From Pollutimonas nitritireducens (lineage in GTDB: Bacteria; Pseudomonadota; Gammaproteobacteria; Burkholderiales; Burkholderiaceae_B): DNA of 64,000 nt. The position numbers and the translations under genes were made by a program. Location of the stretch: assembly GCF_002849615.1 (NCBI RefSeq), contig NZ_PDNV01000005.1:290011-354010 (forward strand). The letters run 5' to 3'. Shown here piece by piece: positions 47,467-56,635 of the stretch. A model generated the notes under the pieces. That model did not search any database. It saw only the letters and a program-made list of their open reading frames with translations, and was not told the DNA's origin. Position 1 is the stretch's first letter, and each line of letters starts with the position of its first letter.

Positions 47467-48510
47467 TTACTCCAAAGGCAGAATCATCCGGAACTCGGTA
47501 TGACCCGGGCGTGAATCGAACTCAATGATTCCGCCATGTTGTTGCACGAACTCCTGGGCCAGGCTCAGGCCCAATCCGGTACCGTTGGCCCTGCCGGTAA
47601 CCAGGGGATGAAAGATTTTGTCATGCAGCTCTGCTGGTATTCCGGGCCCGTTATCAACGATGGAAACCACAATACCCAGCTTGGCTTGATGAGTGGCGAG
47701 CAGCAGCTGCCGCCCGACCCGGGTGCGAACGGTGAGTCTGGGCGCATCCGGGTCGGGATTTTCCGATAATGCTTGCGCCGCATTACGGGTCACGTTCAGA
47801 AATGCCTGCAGCAAGCGGGAGAAATCACCATGCAGGTCGGGCACGGACGCATCGTAGTCGCGGACGATTTCAATGCGTGGGAACTCGGCCCTGACCAGTG
47901 TGTAGACCCTCTCGCAGATCTGATGAATATTGAACGGTGCCTTGCGCAAGGTCTCCCCCTGCGGAGCAATCAGCCGGTCAACAAGCCCACCCAGGCGGTC
48001 CGCTTCGGCGATGATGACCTGGGTATACTCGGACAAGGCATCCGAATCCAGTTCGGCCTCCAGCAGTTGAGCTGCGCCTCGTATCCCGCCTAATGGATTC
48101 TTTACTTCGTGCGCCAAGTTCCGTAAGGACTCCCTCTGTGCCGCCAATTCCTTGCTGAGCTGCTGGTGCCGATCGATCAGGATATGGTGTTCGATGACAC
48201 GCACTTCCAGCAGCGCCGCCCATTCCTGCTTATGCAATGGAACGATGGCCAGGCTGATGGGCACTGAAACACCTGAACGGTCGATGACGAGATCCTGTCG
48301 AAGGATACCGAACTTGCCATCAATCGCATCCGGAAACCGGCTTTGCAGAGAAGTGTCGGAACCAAACAGGTGATGGGCCGGCATACCGGCAAGCTGGCGA
48401 CGCGATAGGCCGAATAACTCTTCTGCCGCCGTGTTGGCGTGTCGAATCGATCCATCGGCATGTAAAAGCAAGATTGCCGTCGACAATAAATCGTAACTCG
48501 CTACGTCCAT
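47467..48510 (-). CDS. ntrB: Nitrogen sensor kinase/phosphatase NtrB (NR(II))
   Basis: 347 residues. A PAS domain (about 1-110, SIRHANTAAEELFGLSRRQL) senses via PII. The HisKA motif is LAHEVKNPLGGIRGAAQLLE with phosphorylated His near residue 134. The HATPase block has NADRL-type region, VSIVDNGPGIPAELHDKIFH and GTGLGLSLAQEFVQQHGGII. No transmembrane segment, so soluble, as expected. It is directly upstream of ntrC and 147 bases after glnA, whose terminator-like hairpin sits between. Confidence 0.95.
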   Translation of the reverse strand: MDVASYDLLSTAILLLHADGSIRHANTAAEELFGLSRRQLAGMPAHHLFGSDTSLQSRFPDAIDGKFGILRQDLVIDRSGVSVPISLAIVPLHKQEWAALLEVRVIEHHILIDRHQQLSKELAAQRESLRNLAHEVKNPLGGIRGAAQLLEAELDSDALSEYTQVIIAEADRLGGLVDRLIAPQGETLRKAPFNIHQICERVYTLVRAEFPRIEIVRDYDASVPDLHGDFSRLLQAFLNVTRNAAQALSENPDPDAPRLTVRTRVGRQLLLATHQAKLGIVVSIVDNGPGIPAELHDKIFHPLVTGRANGTGLGLSLAQEFVQQHGGIIEFDSRPGHTEFRMILPLE

Positions 48511-48620
48511 GATCCGCCTTTACAACCCGAAGGTCGGATTAATAGTACTAGGACAGGCAACGCCGCAGCAGCCAAGGGGCAAGGTGCCGGCGCGGGGCCT
48601 CATCGCATGACCGGTTTCAA

Positions 48621-48647
48621 CGCGCTGCGCGCATTACGCGCAGCGCG
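48621..48647 (-). terminator. Hairpin between glnA and ntrB
   Basis: A perfect 11-bp stem, cgcgctgcgcg at 48621-48631 with its complement at 48637-48647, loop catta. It begins 10 bases after the glnA stop. The downstream minus-strand bases (TTGAAACCGG) have no T-run, so it may be a partial terminator or a message-stabilising hairpin that lets some transcription reach ntrBC. Confidence 0.6.
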
Positions 48648-48657
48648 TCCAGGCGGT

Positions 48658-50070
48658 TTAAATGCTGTAGTACATGTCGAACTCGACGGGATGCGAAGTC
48701 ATCCGCAGGCGGGTGATTTCGGCCATCTTCAGTTCGATATAGGCATCGAGCATATCGTTGCTGAATACGCCGCCACGGGTCAGGAACTCGCGATCCTGGT
48801 CCAGCGCCGCAATGGCCTCTTCCAGCGATGCGCAGACCGTTGGAATCTTTGCATCCTCTTCGGGAGGTAGGTCATACAGGTTTTTGTCCGCTGGATCTCC
48901 AGGATGGATCTTGTTCTGCACACCGTCCAGGCCGGCCATCATCAGCGCCGAGAATGCCAGGTAAGGATTGGCGAGCGGATCGGGGAACCGGGCCTCGACA
49001 CGGCGGCCTTTGGGACTGCTGACATACGGAATGCGGATTGACGCAGAGCGATTGCGTGCCGAATAAGCGAGCTTGACCGGCGCTTCGAAGTGGGGAACCA
49101 GGCGCTTATATGAATTGGTGCCTGGGTTGGTGATGGCGTTCAAGGCCTTGGCATGCTTGATGATGCCGCCGATGTAATAAAGCGCGAATTCGGACAGGCC
49201 CGCATAGCCGTTTCCAGCAAAAAGATTCTGGCCGTCTTTCCAGATGGACTGGTGCACATGCATCCCAGAACCATTGTCGCCAACGATGGGCTTGGGCATG
49301 AAAGTGGCGGTCTTACCGTATACGTGTGCCACATTTCGCACGGTGTACTTCAAGATCTGGTTCCAGTCTGCGCGCTGAACCAATGTGCTGAATTGGGTGC
49401 CTATTTCCAGTTGGCCCTGGCCCGCCACTTCGTGATGATGCACTTCGACAGGAACGCCCTGCTGTTCCAGCAGCAAGCACATTTCGGAACGCATATCCTG
49501 GAAACCATCGACGGGGGATACCGGTACGTAGCCGCCCTTCAGACCTGGCCGATGCCCTTGGTTGCCGCCGTCCATATCGATGCCGCTGGACCAGGGAGCT
49601 TCGTCGGACTTGATCTTGACGAAACAACCCGACATGTCATCGTTCCAGGTAATGCCGTCGAAGATAAAAAATTCTGGCTCGGGACCGAAGTAAGCGGTAT
49701 CGCCCAGTCCACTGGACTTGAGGTAGGCTTCAGCACGCTTGGCGAGCGAACGGGGATCGCGATCATAACCCTTGAGGTCCGACGGTTCCACTACATCGCA
49801 CGTAAGGATCAGTGTGTTCTCTTCGCGGAACGGGTCCAAGTGGGCCGTATTGGCGTCGGGAATCAACACCATGTCGGAAGCTTCAATGCCTTTCCATCCC
49901 GCAATGGACGAACCATCAAACGCCACGCCGGTTTCCATCTTTTCTTCGTCCACCGTGTGCGCCGGCACAGTGAGGTGATGCTCTTTACCAAGCGTGTCGG
50001 TAAAGCGAAAGTCGACGAAAGTAACTTCACGATCGGCAATTAGCTTGACAACTTCTTCAGGGGTGGACAT
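48658..50070 (-). CDS. glnA: Glutamine synthetase type I
   Basis: 470 residues, the normal GSI-beta length. Signatures: [23 protein letters not shown] site [20 protein letters not shown], and the adenylylation Tyr in [15 protein letters not shown]. It makes glutamine from glutamate and ammonia and is covalently regulated by GlnE. A sigma-54 promoter and two NtrC sites lie upstream, and ntrBC follow. GGAG is close to the start. Confidence 0.97.
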   Translation of the reverse strand: MSTPEEVVKLIADREVTFVDFRFTDTLGKEHHLTVPAHTVDEEKMETGVAFDGSSIAGWKGIEASDMVLIPDANTAHLDPFREENTLILTCDVVEPSDLKGYDRDPRSLAKRAEAYLKSSGLGDTAYFGPEPEFFIFDGITWNDDMSGCFVKIKSDEAPWSSGIDMDGGNQGHRPGLKGGYVPVSPVDGFQDMRSEMCLLLEQQGVPVEVHHHEVAGQGQLEIGTQFSTLVQRADWNQILKYTVRNVAHVYGKTATFMPKPIVGDNGSGMHVHQSIWKDGQNLFAGNGYAGLSEFALYYIGGIIKHAKALNAITNPGTNSYKRLVPHFEAPVKLAYSARNRSASIRIPYVSSPKGRRVEARFPDPLANPYLAFSALMMAGLDGVQNKIHPGDPADKNLYDLPPEEDAKIPTVCASLEEAIAALDQDREFLTRGGVFSNDMLDAYIELKMAEITRLRMTSHPVEFDMYYSI

Positions 50071-50125
50071 ATAGGGGCTCCTGCACCAATAGAATCGGAA
50101 AAATGAAAGAGAGACGAATAACCTT

Positions 50126-50142
50126 AAGCAAAGGCCATGCCT
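50126..50142 (-). promoter_or_regulatory. Sigma-54 (-24/-12) promoter of glnA
   Basis: On the minus strand the element reads aGGCATggcctTTGCtt, with GG and GC exactly 10 bases apart (GG at 50140-50141, GC at 50128-50129), compared with the consensus TGGCAC-N5-TTGC. Transcription would begin near 50117, some 45 bases before the glnA ATG. Two NtrC sites lie upstream, which strongly supports it. Confidence 0.8.
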
Positions 50143-50191
50143 GTTTTTAACGGGCCATTACGGCGCAAATTGTAAGTCTACGCCGTAATGA

Positions 50192-50228
50192 TTCCCCATA
50201 ACGGTACATAAGGCACCACTATGGGGCA
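50192..50228 (-). promoter_or_regulatory. Two tandem NtrC enhancer sites
   Basis: Minus-strand site A (50212-50228) reads TGCCCCA-TAG-TGGTGCC against the NtrC consensus TGCACCA-N3-TGGTGCA, a 12 of 14 arm match. Site B (50192-50208) reads TGTACCG-TTA-TGGGGAA, a weaker 9 of 14. Their centres are 20 bases apart, about two helical turns, and 70-90 bases upstream of the sigma-54 element, the usual enhancer geometry. Confidence 0.75.
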
Positions 50229-50258
50229 AAACGTAGTGCATTAATCGAACCTTCGGCA

Positions 50259-51485
50259 CTATTCAAGAAATTCGGCCTGCAAATCGTTCAGGAACCGCCA
50301 ACCCAGGGAGCTCGCCCGGAACCGCCCAAGTTCGGGTTCAAGCAGCCCCCTGGACCTGGCGCGATCGACGGTGGCCTTGATGGACAGCAGAGATAAACCC
50401 GTGCGCTCCTTGAAACTGCCGGACGCGACGCCATCCTTGAGCCGTAACGCATTCAGCATGAACTCAAAACCCAGTTCGTGCGGCCCGATGACACGCTCTT
50501 CAGAGATATGGCTGCCATCGCGACGTACCGATTTCTCGATCCAGGACGCCGGGTTCTTGTGTTTCGCCTGCCGAATGATCCTGTCATGGAACGATAATTT
50601 TCCGTGGGCGCCGGGACCAATACCAAGGTAGTCGCCAAACTCCCAGTAATTCAGGTTGTGCAGGCAGCGTTGGCCAGGCTTGGCGTAAGCCGATACTTCA
50701 TACTGTTCCCAGCCACCCGCGCTCGTCGCTTCGGTGATGAGATCCTGCATTGCCGCGCTGGTGTCGTCATCGGGCACGACAGGCGGGTACTTGGCAAATA
50801 CGGTATTGGGCTCGAGTGTCAGATGATAAAGGGACAAATGCCCGGTCTGAAACGACATGGCCTGCCGCAGGTCATTTGCACAGGCCTCCACGGATTGCCC
50901 CGGCAAGGCATACATCAAATCCAGATTGACCCGGTCGACCGAGCGTTGCGCAATCTCGATCGCAGCCCTGGCCTGCCGGGCGTCGTGCACCCGGCCCAGG
51001 GCCTTGAGTGCCGCATCATCGAAACTCTGAATGCCCAAAGACATGCGGTTCACGCCGCTGGCCGCATAGTCGGTAAAGCGTCCGGCCTCGACTGTGCCAG
51101 GATTGGCCTCCATCGTTATTTCGGCGTCGGGTAGCAGATTCAATAAAGCGCGGAACATTGCCAGCATCTCGTCCAACGCACTGGCGGAGAGCAAACTCGG
51201 CGTGCCGCCCCCGATGAAGATGGAGATGACTTGCCGTCCCCATATGAGTGGGAGCGCCTGTTCGAGATCGGCCTGCAAGGCGTCCAGATACTCTCGCTCG
51301 GGCACCTCATTCTTCAGTTCATGGGAGTTGAAATCGCAGTAAGGACACTTGCGCACGCACCATGGCACATGCACGTACAAGGACAAGGGAGGAAGACTGG
51401 TAAGCGCCGATGAGGGGCCGATACGGGGAACGACACCGGGATTTTTTGTCCGTCCTTCGGTTGCTTTGGGGAATGTGGGATGCAC
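50259..51485 (-). CDS. hemW: Radical SAM heme chaperone HemW
   Basis: 408 residues. The radical SAM cluster is CVRKCPYC, with Cys43, Cys47 and Cys50, followed by DFNSHE. The HemW mark HNLNYWEFGDYLGIGPGAHG is present, and the C-terminal domain (winged helix) contains SSLGWRFLNDLQAEF. HemW, once called oxygen-independent coproporphyrinogen oxidase, inserts heme into respiratory proteins. The N-terminal 30 residues are not conserved, so the true start may be downstream. It lies 13 bases after rdgB. Confidence 0.94.
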   Translation of the reverse strand: MHPTFPKATEGRTKNPGVVPRIGPSSALTSLPPLSLYVHVPWCVRKCPYCDFNSHELKNEVPEREYLDALQADLEQALPLIWGRQVISIFIGGGTPSLLSASALDEMLAMFRALLNLLPDAEITMEANPGTVEAGRFTDYAASGVNRMSLGIQSFDDAALKALGRVHDARQARAAIEIAQRSVDRVNLDLMYALPGQSVEACANDLRQAMSFQTGHLSLYHLTLEPNTVFAKYPPVVPDDDTSAAMQDLITEATSAGGWEQYEVSAYAKPGQRCLHNLNYWEFGDYLGIGPGAHGKLSFHDRIIRQAKHKNPASWIEKSVRRDGSHISEERVIGPHELGFEFMLNALRLKDGVASGSFKERTGLSLLSIKATVDRARSRGLLEPELGRFRASSLGWRFLNDLQAEFLE

Positions 51486-51498
51486 CTGGTTCTCGAAA

Positions 51499-52116
51499 TT
51501 AGGACGTGGCGGTGGTGGCGGCTTGATCGTTCAGCGCTTGCAACAACAAGGTCAAGGCCTGTGCACGGTGACTGGACCGGTTCTTTTCATCCGGTTCGAG
51601 TTCAGCCGCCGTCTTGCCCAAGGCCGGGAGAAAGAAGTGAGAATCGTAGCCGAAGCCATTGCTGCCTCTGGGCGTATCCACGATCATTCCCTGCCATATG
51701 CCTTGCGCAATGACAGGCATGGGATCGTCAGCAGATCGAAGATACACCAGCACCGCCACATAGGATGCGCGGCGATCCTCGACACCCGTCAATTGCTGCA
51801 CCAGATACCCATTGTTGGCAGCATCTGACTTTTCACCTCCCGCCATCGAAGCGAACCGCGCGGAATACACCCCGGGCGCGCCACCGAGCGCAGCCACGCT
51901 CAGACCGGAATCGTCTGCCAGCGCTGGCAGGCCGGTCAGCCGACTGGCGTGTCGCGCCTTGGCCAACGCATTCTCGACAAAAGTCGGGTGGGGCTCCTCC
52001 GCCTCGGGCACTCCGAGTTCCCCTTGCGCCACCATGGTGATGTTGGCGCGCTGGAGGATGGCGGAGAACTCTTTCAATTTCCCTGGATTGTTCGAAGCCA
52101 ATACGACTTTATTCAC
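51499..52116 (-). CDS. rdgB: XTP/dITP pyrophosphatase (Ham1/RdgB)
   Basis: 205 residues from a GTG at 52114-52116 behind GGAG; a much longer in-frame reading extends into the LysR gene without homology. It opens VNKVVLASNNPGKLKEFSAI, then ALADDSGLSVAALGGAPGVY, SARFA, and the nucleotide segment GSNGFGYDSHFFLPALGKTA, closing SHRAQAL. It removes non-canonical purine nucleotides. It overlaps the upstream LysR gene end by 8 bases, so both are translated from one transcript. Confidence 0.95.
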   Translation of the reverse strand: MNKVVLASNNPGKLKEFSAILQRANITMVAQGELGVPEAEEPHPTFVENALAKARHASRLTGLPALADDSGLSVAALGGAPGVYSARFASMAGGEKSDAANNGYLVQQLTGVEDRRASYVAVLVYLRSADDPMPVIAQGIWQGMIVDTPRGSNGFGYDSHFFLPALGKTAAELEPDEKNRSSHRAQALTLLLQALNDQAATTATS

Positions 52117-53023
52117 TACTTTTCTCCGTTGCGCCGTCCTTGACCAGCAGGGAAACCAGCTCTTTGGCAAAGACCGGCAGCTTATCGAACTGTTTGACAC
52201 AAATATGCAGTCGTCGCAACGCCCATGCATCGTTCAAGGTGATTATTTTCAGCGGTAGATCCTTGACGTAGCGCCGGGCCGCCGATTCGGGAATGACCCC
52301 TATTCCTACCTGAGCGGCGATCATGCGGCACGCCGCCTCGAAATTACTGACCTCCACCCGGAAGCGCAATACCCGACCGAGATCGTCGGCCGCCTGCAGC
52401 AGGAATGCATGGATGGCGCTGGCTTCGGAGAGTCCTACGTAGTCATAAACCAGTGTTTCATCGAAATCGACCGCCGCATTGGCGGCCAAGGCATGATCCT
52501 GGTGCGTGATGAGGACCAGGCGATCGGTCCGATAAGGAAGGAATTCAATGCTTTCTCCGCCGCCAGCCTGCGCGGTAATGCCGATATCCGCGCTGCCGTC
52601 CGCCACTGCCTTGACCACCAGATAGCTGAGACGTTCGCGCAGCTCGACATTGACGTCAGGGTGCGCGGCGAGATAATTGGCTAGTATCGTAGGCATGAAT
52701 TCGTTCATGGCTGTCGTATTGGCATACACCCTCACCCGTCCCTTAACACCGCTGGCGTACTCCTGTATGTCGCCACGGAGATGTTCGAGCTGGCGGAGCA
52801 CCACACGCGCATGCCGCACGAAAGCTTCTCCCGATGGCGTGAGTGTGACCCCTTGGCTGTTACGATAGAAGAGTGCGGTTCCCAGGTGATTCTCGAGGTT
52901 CTTCACTCGATTGCTGGCTGCGGGCAACGACAAGAATGATCGCTCCGCCCCCTTCGTCATGCTTTGGGCGCCAGCGACGTTGACCATGAGCTGCATGTCG
53001 GTCAGATCAAAATGCATTGCCAT
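52109..53023 (-). CDS. LysR-family transcriptional regulator
   Basis: 304 residues. The N-terminal winged helix is LMVNVAGAQSMTKGAERSFL followed by SLPAASNRVKNLENHLGTAL and FYRNSQGVTLTPSGEAFVRH. The effector domain is periplasmic-binding-protein-like. It is divergent from the acyl-CoA dehydrogenase and MmgE/PrpD genes across a 116-base gap, the usual layout for a LysR activator and its targets. It is also coupled to rdgB. The effector is unknown. Confidence 0.92.
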   Translation of the reverse strand: MAMHFDLTDMQLMVNVAGAQSMTKGAERSFLSLPAASNRVKNLENHLGTALFYRNSQGVTLTPSGEAFVRHARVVLRQLEHLRGDIQEYASGVKGRVRVYANTTAMNEFMPTILANYLAAHPDVNVELRERLSYLVVKAVADGSADIGITAQAGGGESIEFLPYRTDRLVLITHQDHALAANAAVDFDETLVYDYVGLSEASAIHAFLLQAADDLGRVLRFRVEVSNFEAACRMIAAQVGIGVIPESAARRYVKDLPLKIITLNDAWALRRLHICVKQFDKLPVFAKELVSLLVKDGATEKSSE

Positions 53024-53042
53024 CTATAAGTATTCTCTTCAA

Positions 53043-53081
53043 AATTGGCAAACCCGGGCTTAAGCAAGCAATAATTGGCAA
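53043..53081. repeat. Direct repeat in the LysR/acyl-CoA dehydrogenase control region
   Basis: aattggcaa occurs at 53043-53051 and again at 53073-53081, 30 bases apart, about three helical turns. It stands between the divergent LysR gene and the acyl-CoA dehydrogenase gene, where a LysR tetramer would bind. A chance 9-mer repeat in a short gap is possible. Confidence 0.35.
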
Positions 53082-53139
53082 GCAAGTCGCATTAGGGCAA
53101 AGTTAGTGTCATTGTAATGAAACCGGACGCCATCACGCC

Positions 53140-54300
53140 ATGCAGCAATCCATTCAGCCCTTCCAGGAAATCCGCGACGCCATACGCGACTTGTGTTCCC
53201 AGTTTCCACCTGAGTATTTTCGCAAGGTTGATCACGAGCGGGGCTACCCCGAAGAATTTGTCAAGACCCTGACCGAAGCCGGATGGCTCGCCGCCCTGAT
53301 ACCGGAAGAATACGGCGGCTCGGGATTGAGCCTGACCGAAGCGTCGGTCATCATGGAGGAAATCAATCGTAGCGGCGGCAATTCAGGCGTATGCCATGGT
53401 CAGATGTATAACATGGGTACATTGTTGCGCCATGGTTCCAAGGAACAAAAACTGCGCTATTTGCCGCGCATTGCCACAGGCGAGCTACGCCTGCAGTCCA
53501 TGGGTGTGACCGAACCCACGACCGGCACCGACACTACGAAGATAAAGACCATGGCCGTCCGGAAGAACGACCGCTATGTGATCAATGGTCAAAAAGTGTG
53601 GATCTCGCGCATACAGCATTCCGACCTGATGATACTCCTTGCGCGCACCACACCTCTGGACCAGGTGAAGAAAAAATCCGAAGGGATGTCGATCTTTATC
53701 GTTGATTTGCATGAAGCCATCGGAAAGGGCATGGAAGTGCGTCCCATATTGAACATGGTCAATCATGAGACAAATGAACTGTTCTTTGACAATCTCGAGA
53801 TTCCTGCCGAGAACCTCATCGGAGAAGAAGGCAAAGGCTTCAAGTACATACTGGACGGACTGAACGCCGAACGTACCTTGATTGCCGCCGAATGCATCGG
53901 CGACGGGCACTGGTTCATCGACAAAGTGTCTGCGTACGTAAAGGAGCGCATTGTCTTCAACCGTCCTATTGGGCAGAACCAGGGAGTGCAGTTCCCTATT
54001 GCCAGGGCGCACATCAACGTCGAGGCAGCCAGCCTTATGCGCTACGAGGCGTGCCGACTGTACGATGCGCATCAGCCTTGCGGCGCCCAGGCGAATATGG
54101 CAAAGCTTCTTGCCGCCGATGCATCGTGGGAAGCCGCCAATGCCTGCCTGCAGTTCCACGGCGGCTTCGGCTTTGCGAATGAATACGATATTGAACGAAA
54201 GTTCCGCGAAACCCGCTTATACCAGGTCGCTCCAATTTCGACCAACCTTATACTTTCCTACGTTGCCGAGCACGTGCTGGGCCTGCCACGCTCTTTTTAA
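53140..54300 (+). CDS. Acyl-CoA dehydrogenase
   Basis: 386 residues. Family segments: GYPEEFVKTLTEAGWLAALI, PEEYGGSGLSLTEASVIMEE, LQSMGVTEPTTGTDTTKIKT (FAD contact), GFKYILDGLNAERTLIAAEC with a possible catalytic acid, and the signature CLQFHGGFGFANEYDIERKF with the closing RETRLYQVAPISTNLILSYV. The FAD enzyme introduces an alpha,beta double bond in acyl-CoA. Next to MmgE/PrpD it may oxidise a short-branched or aryl-CoA. Substrate not readable. Confidence 0.92.
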   Translation: MQQSIQPFQEIRDAIRDLCSQFPPEYFRKVDHERGYPEEFVKTLTEAGWLAALIPEEYGGSGLSLTEASVIMEEINRSGGNSGVCHGQMYNMGTLLRHGSKEQKLRYLPRIATGELRLQSMGVTEPTTGTDTTKIKTMAVRKNDRYVINGQKVWISRIQHSDLMILLARTTPLDQVKKKSEGMSIFIVDLHEAIGKGMEVRPILNMVNHETNELFFDNLEIPAENLIGEEGKGFKYILDGLNAERTLIAAECIGDGHWFIDKVSAYVKERIVFNRPIGQNQGVQFPIARAHINVEAASLMRYEACRLYDAHQPCGAQANMAKLLAADASWEAANACLQFHGGFGFANEYDIERKFRETRLYQVAPISTNLILSYVAEHVLGLPRSF

Positions 54301-54349
54301 GCGTACGACCCATTTCCCTTCTCTACCGTAACCTGGCTGGAACCTTGAA

Positions 54350-55702
54350 ATGACTCATCCCAGTGCCGAACTCGCCGAATTCGCGGCCCAACTCGTATAC
54401 GAAGACATTCCCGATAATGTGTTGCGCCGCACCGAAGACCTGATGCTGGATTGCCTCGCTTCCACACTGGCTGGATCCAGCGCGCGCGCAGTGCAGGCCA
54501 TCGCGCAATTCGCCGACACCATGGGACCGACCAGCGGTCCCTCGGAAAACATGGTGACCCGCCGCAGCACAAGCCCTCTTTTTGCTGCCATGGTCAATGC
54601 GGCGGCCGCCCATATGGTTGAGCAGGACGATGTCCATAACGGCTCGGTGTTTCATCCCGCTGCCGTGGTTTTTCCACCAGCGATTGCCACGGCCCAGGCC
54701 TTGGGGCGATCCGGCAAAGACCTGCTGGTCGCATGCGTGGCTGGCTACGAGGTTGGAATACGGGTGGGCGAATTTCTAGGGCGCTCGCACTACAAAGTCT
54801 TTCACACAACCGGAACAGCTGGCACATTGGCGGCTGCAGTAGCCGTGGGACGCCTGTTGAATCTGAACAATCAGCAAATGCTCCATGCGCTCGGCTCAGC
54901 GGGCACGCAGGCCGCCGGTTTGTGGGAATTCCTGCGCGACGCCGCCGATTCGAAACAACTCCATACGGCCAAGGCGGCTGCAAATGGACTGACCGCTGCC
55001 TATTTGGCACACGACGGGTTTACCGGCGCCCGGCGTATTCTGGAAGGTGCGCAAGGCATGGGCGCCGGCATGTCGCAGGACGCTGACCCAGCAAAGCTGA
55101 CCGACAGACTGGGAGCGCGCTGGACAGTTCTCGAGACCTCGTTCAAGTTTCATGCTTCCTGCCGCCATACTCATCCTGCCGCCGATGCACTGCTCGACAT
55201 CGTCCAGATCAATGACTTATCAATCGACGACATTGCAAGTGTCGTTGCTCATGTCCACCAGGGCGCTATCGATGTGCTCGGCCCTGTCACGAATCCGACC
55301 TCCGTCCACCAGTCCAAATTCTCCATGGGCACGGTGCTGGGCCTCATCGCTCAACAACGACGTGCTGGCCTCCCGGAATTCGACGCGGGCCTGGACGACC
55401 CTGTCATCGCCGCGTTCAGATCCCGGGTTTCAATGGAGCTCGACGACGAGGTCAATAGCGCCTATCCACGGCAGTGGATCGGCAAGGTCACCGTACAAAC
55501 CCGTGATGGCCGCCGTCTGACCGCTCGTGTCGATGAGCCCAAGGGAGACCCCGGAAACACCCTGAGCAGAGCTGAAATTGAAGACAAGGCCCTCAGACTG
55601 GGTACCTACCGCAATGCCGCCAGCAAGGAAGAAAGCCAGGCCTTGATCAGGAAAGTATGGGATCTCGCTAACCTGCAAATGGTGGGCCGCTTCGTCGCCT
55701 AG
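54350..55702 (+). CDS. MmgE/PrpD-family protein
   Basis: 450 residues of the MmgE/PrpD family (2-methylcitrate dehydratase and relatives): DIPDNVLRRTEDLMLDCLAS, VEQDDVHNGSVFHPAAVVFP, FHTTGTAGTLAAAVAVGRLL and KFHASCRHTHPAADALLDIV. Members include 2-methylcitrate dehydratase and cis-aconitate decarboxylase, but many have other substrates. No prpB/prpC genes are nearby, so a role in propionate breakdown is not supported. It probably forms a two-gene unit with the acyl-CoA dehydrogenase (49-base gap). Confidence 0.9.
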   Translation: MTHPSAELAEFAAQLVYEDIPDNVLRRTEDLMLDCLASTLAGSSARAVQAIAQFADTMGPTSGPSENMVTRRSTSPLFAAMVNAAAAHMVEQDDVHNGSVFHPAAVVFPPAIATAQALGRSGKDLLVACVAGYEVGIRVGEFLGRSHYKVFHTTGTAGTLAAAVAVGRLLNLNNQQMLHALGSAGTQAAGLWEFLRDAADSKQLHTAKAAANGLTAAYLAHDGFTGARRILEGAQGMGAGMSQDADPAKLTDRLGARWTVLETSFKFHASCRHTHPAADALLDIVQINDLSIDDIASVVAHVHQGAIDVLGPVTNPTSVHQSKFSMGTVLGLIAQQRRAGLPEFDAGLDDPVIAAFRSRVSMELDDEVNSAYPRQWIGKVTVQTRDGRRLTARVDEPKGDPGNTLSRAEIEDKALRLGTYRNAASKEESQALIRKVWDLANLQMVGRFVA

Positions 55703-55721
55703 CGTTCGCAAGTCGTGGCCT

Positions 55722-56471
55722 TCAGCCCAGCGCCTGTTTCTGGGCTGCCACAAGCTGGACTATGCCGTCGCGCGCCAAATCCAGTAATGCATCCAGTGCT
55801 TGCCGAGTAAAGTTCTGGCCTTCGGCGGTTCCTTGCACTTCCACAAAATCACCGGCGCCCGTCATGACAATGTTCATGTCGGCGCCACAGCCGGAATCTT
55901 CAATGTAATCCAGGTCCAGCACCGGGCGGCCGTTGACCAGCCCCACCGACACAGCCGCCACATGATCCAGAATGGGATCGGAGGTCAGAACGCCCTGCTG
56001 CAGCAATCCACGCGTAGCGATCGCGGCCGCCAGCCAGGCTCCCGTGATGCTGGCACAGCGGGTTCCCCCATCGGCTTGGAGCACGTCGCAATCGAGATGC
56101 AGCGTACGCTCGCCCAACGCATTCAAGTCGAATACGGCTCGCAAGCTGCGGCCGATCAAGCGCTGTATCTCCTGGGTGCGGCCGCTTTGCTTACCGCGGG
56201 CCGCTTCCCGATCAGAGCGTGTGTGTGTGGATCTGGGAAGCATTCCATATTCGGCAGTGACCCATCCCTGCCCCTTACCCTTCAGGAAAGGCGGCACTTT
56301 TTCCAGTACGCTGGCGTTGCACAAGACATGTGTGTCGCCAGCCTTGATCAATACCGAGCCTTCCGCATGGCGGGTATACCCGGTCTCGATGGAAAGCGGG
56401 CGTAATTCAGTGGCTGCACGGCCTGTGGGGCGGGCGGAATCGTCGGTAGCTGCGGGTGTGGCTTCGGACAA
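55722..56471 (-). CDS. rph: Ribonuclease PH
   Basis: 249 residues from a TTG start at 56469-56471, seven bases after GGAG; a TTG eight codons earlier lacks a ribosome site. Signatures: [60 protein letters not shown] and [24 protein letters not shown] ending. It trims tRNA 3' ends phosphorolytically. yicC is divergent on the other side, an arrangement common in proteobacteria. Confidence 0.94.
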   Translation of the reverse strand: MSEATPAATDDSARPTGRAATELRPLSIETGYTRHAEGSVLIKAGDTHVLCNASVLEKVPPFLKGKGQGWVTAEYGMLPRSTHTRSDREAARGKQSGRTQEIQRLIGRSLRAVFDLNALGERTLHLDCDVLQADGGTRCASITGAWLAAAIATRGLLQQGVLTSDPILDHVAAVSVGLVNGRPVLDLDYIEDSGCGADMNIVMTGAGDFVEVQGTAEGQNFTRQALDALLDLARDGIVQLVAAQKQALG

Positions 56472-56635
56472 AGGGAGGCTCCAATACAATGTCAAGAATC
56501 AAGGAGGGAATGATACCCTGACGCCAAGGCGTGGTGCGGCGCGCCGTACTACGGTTCGGCCGCCGCTGCATTACGGTCCTCACTGAGAGCAGCCTTACAA
56601 TATAACCTTTGCGTCCACAACAGGAATTCCTTCTC

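Noticed and set aside
54350..55702. Assignment of the MmgE/PrpD protein as 2-methylcitrate dehydratase PrpD.
   Set aside because: prpB, prpC and prpR are absent from the neighbourhood and the family covers several activities.
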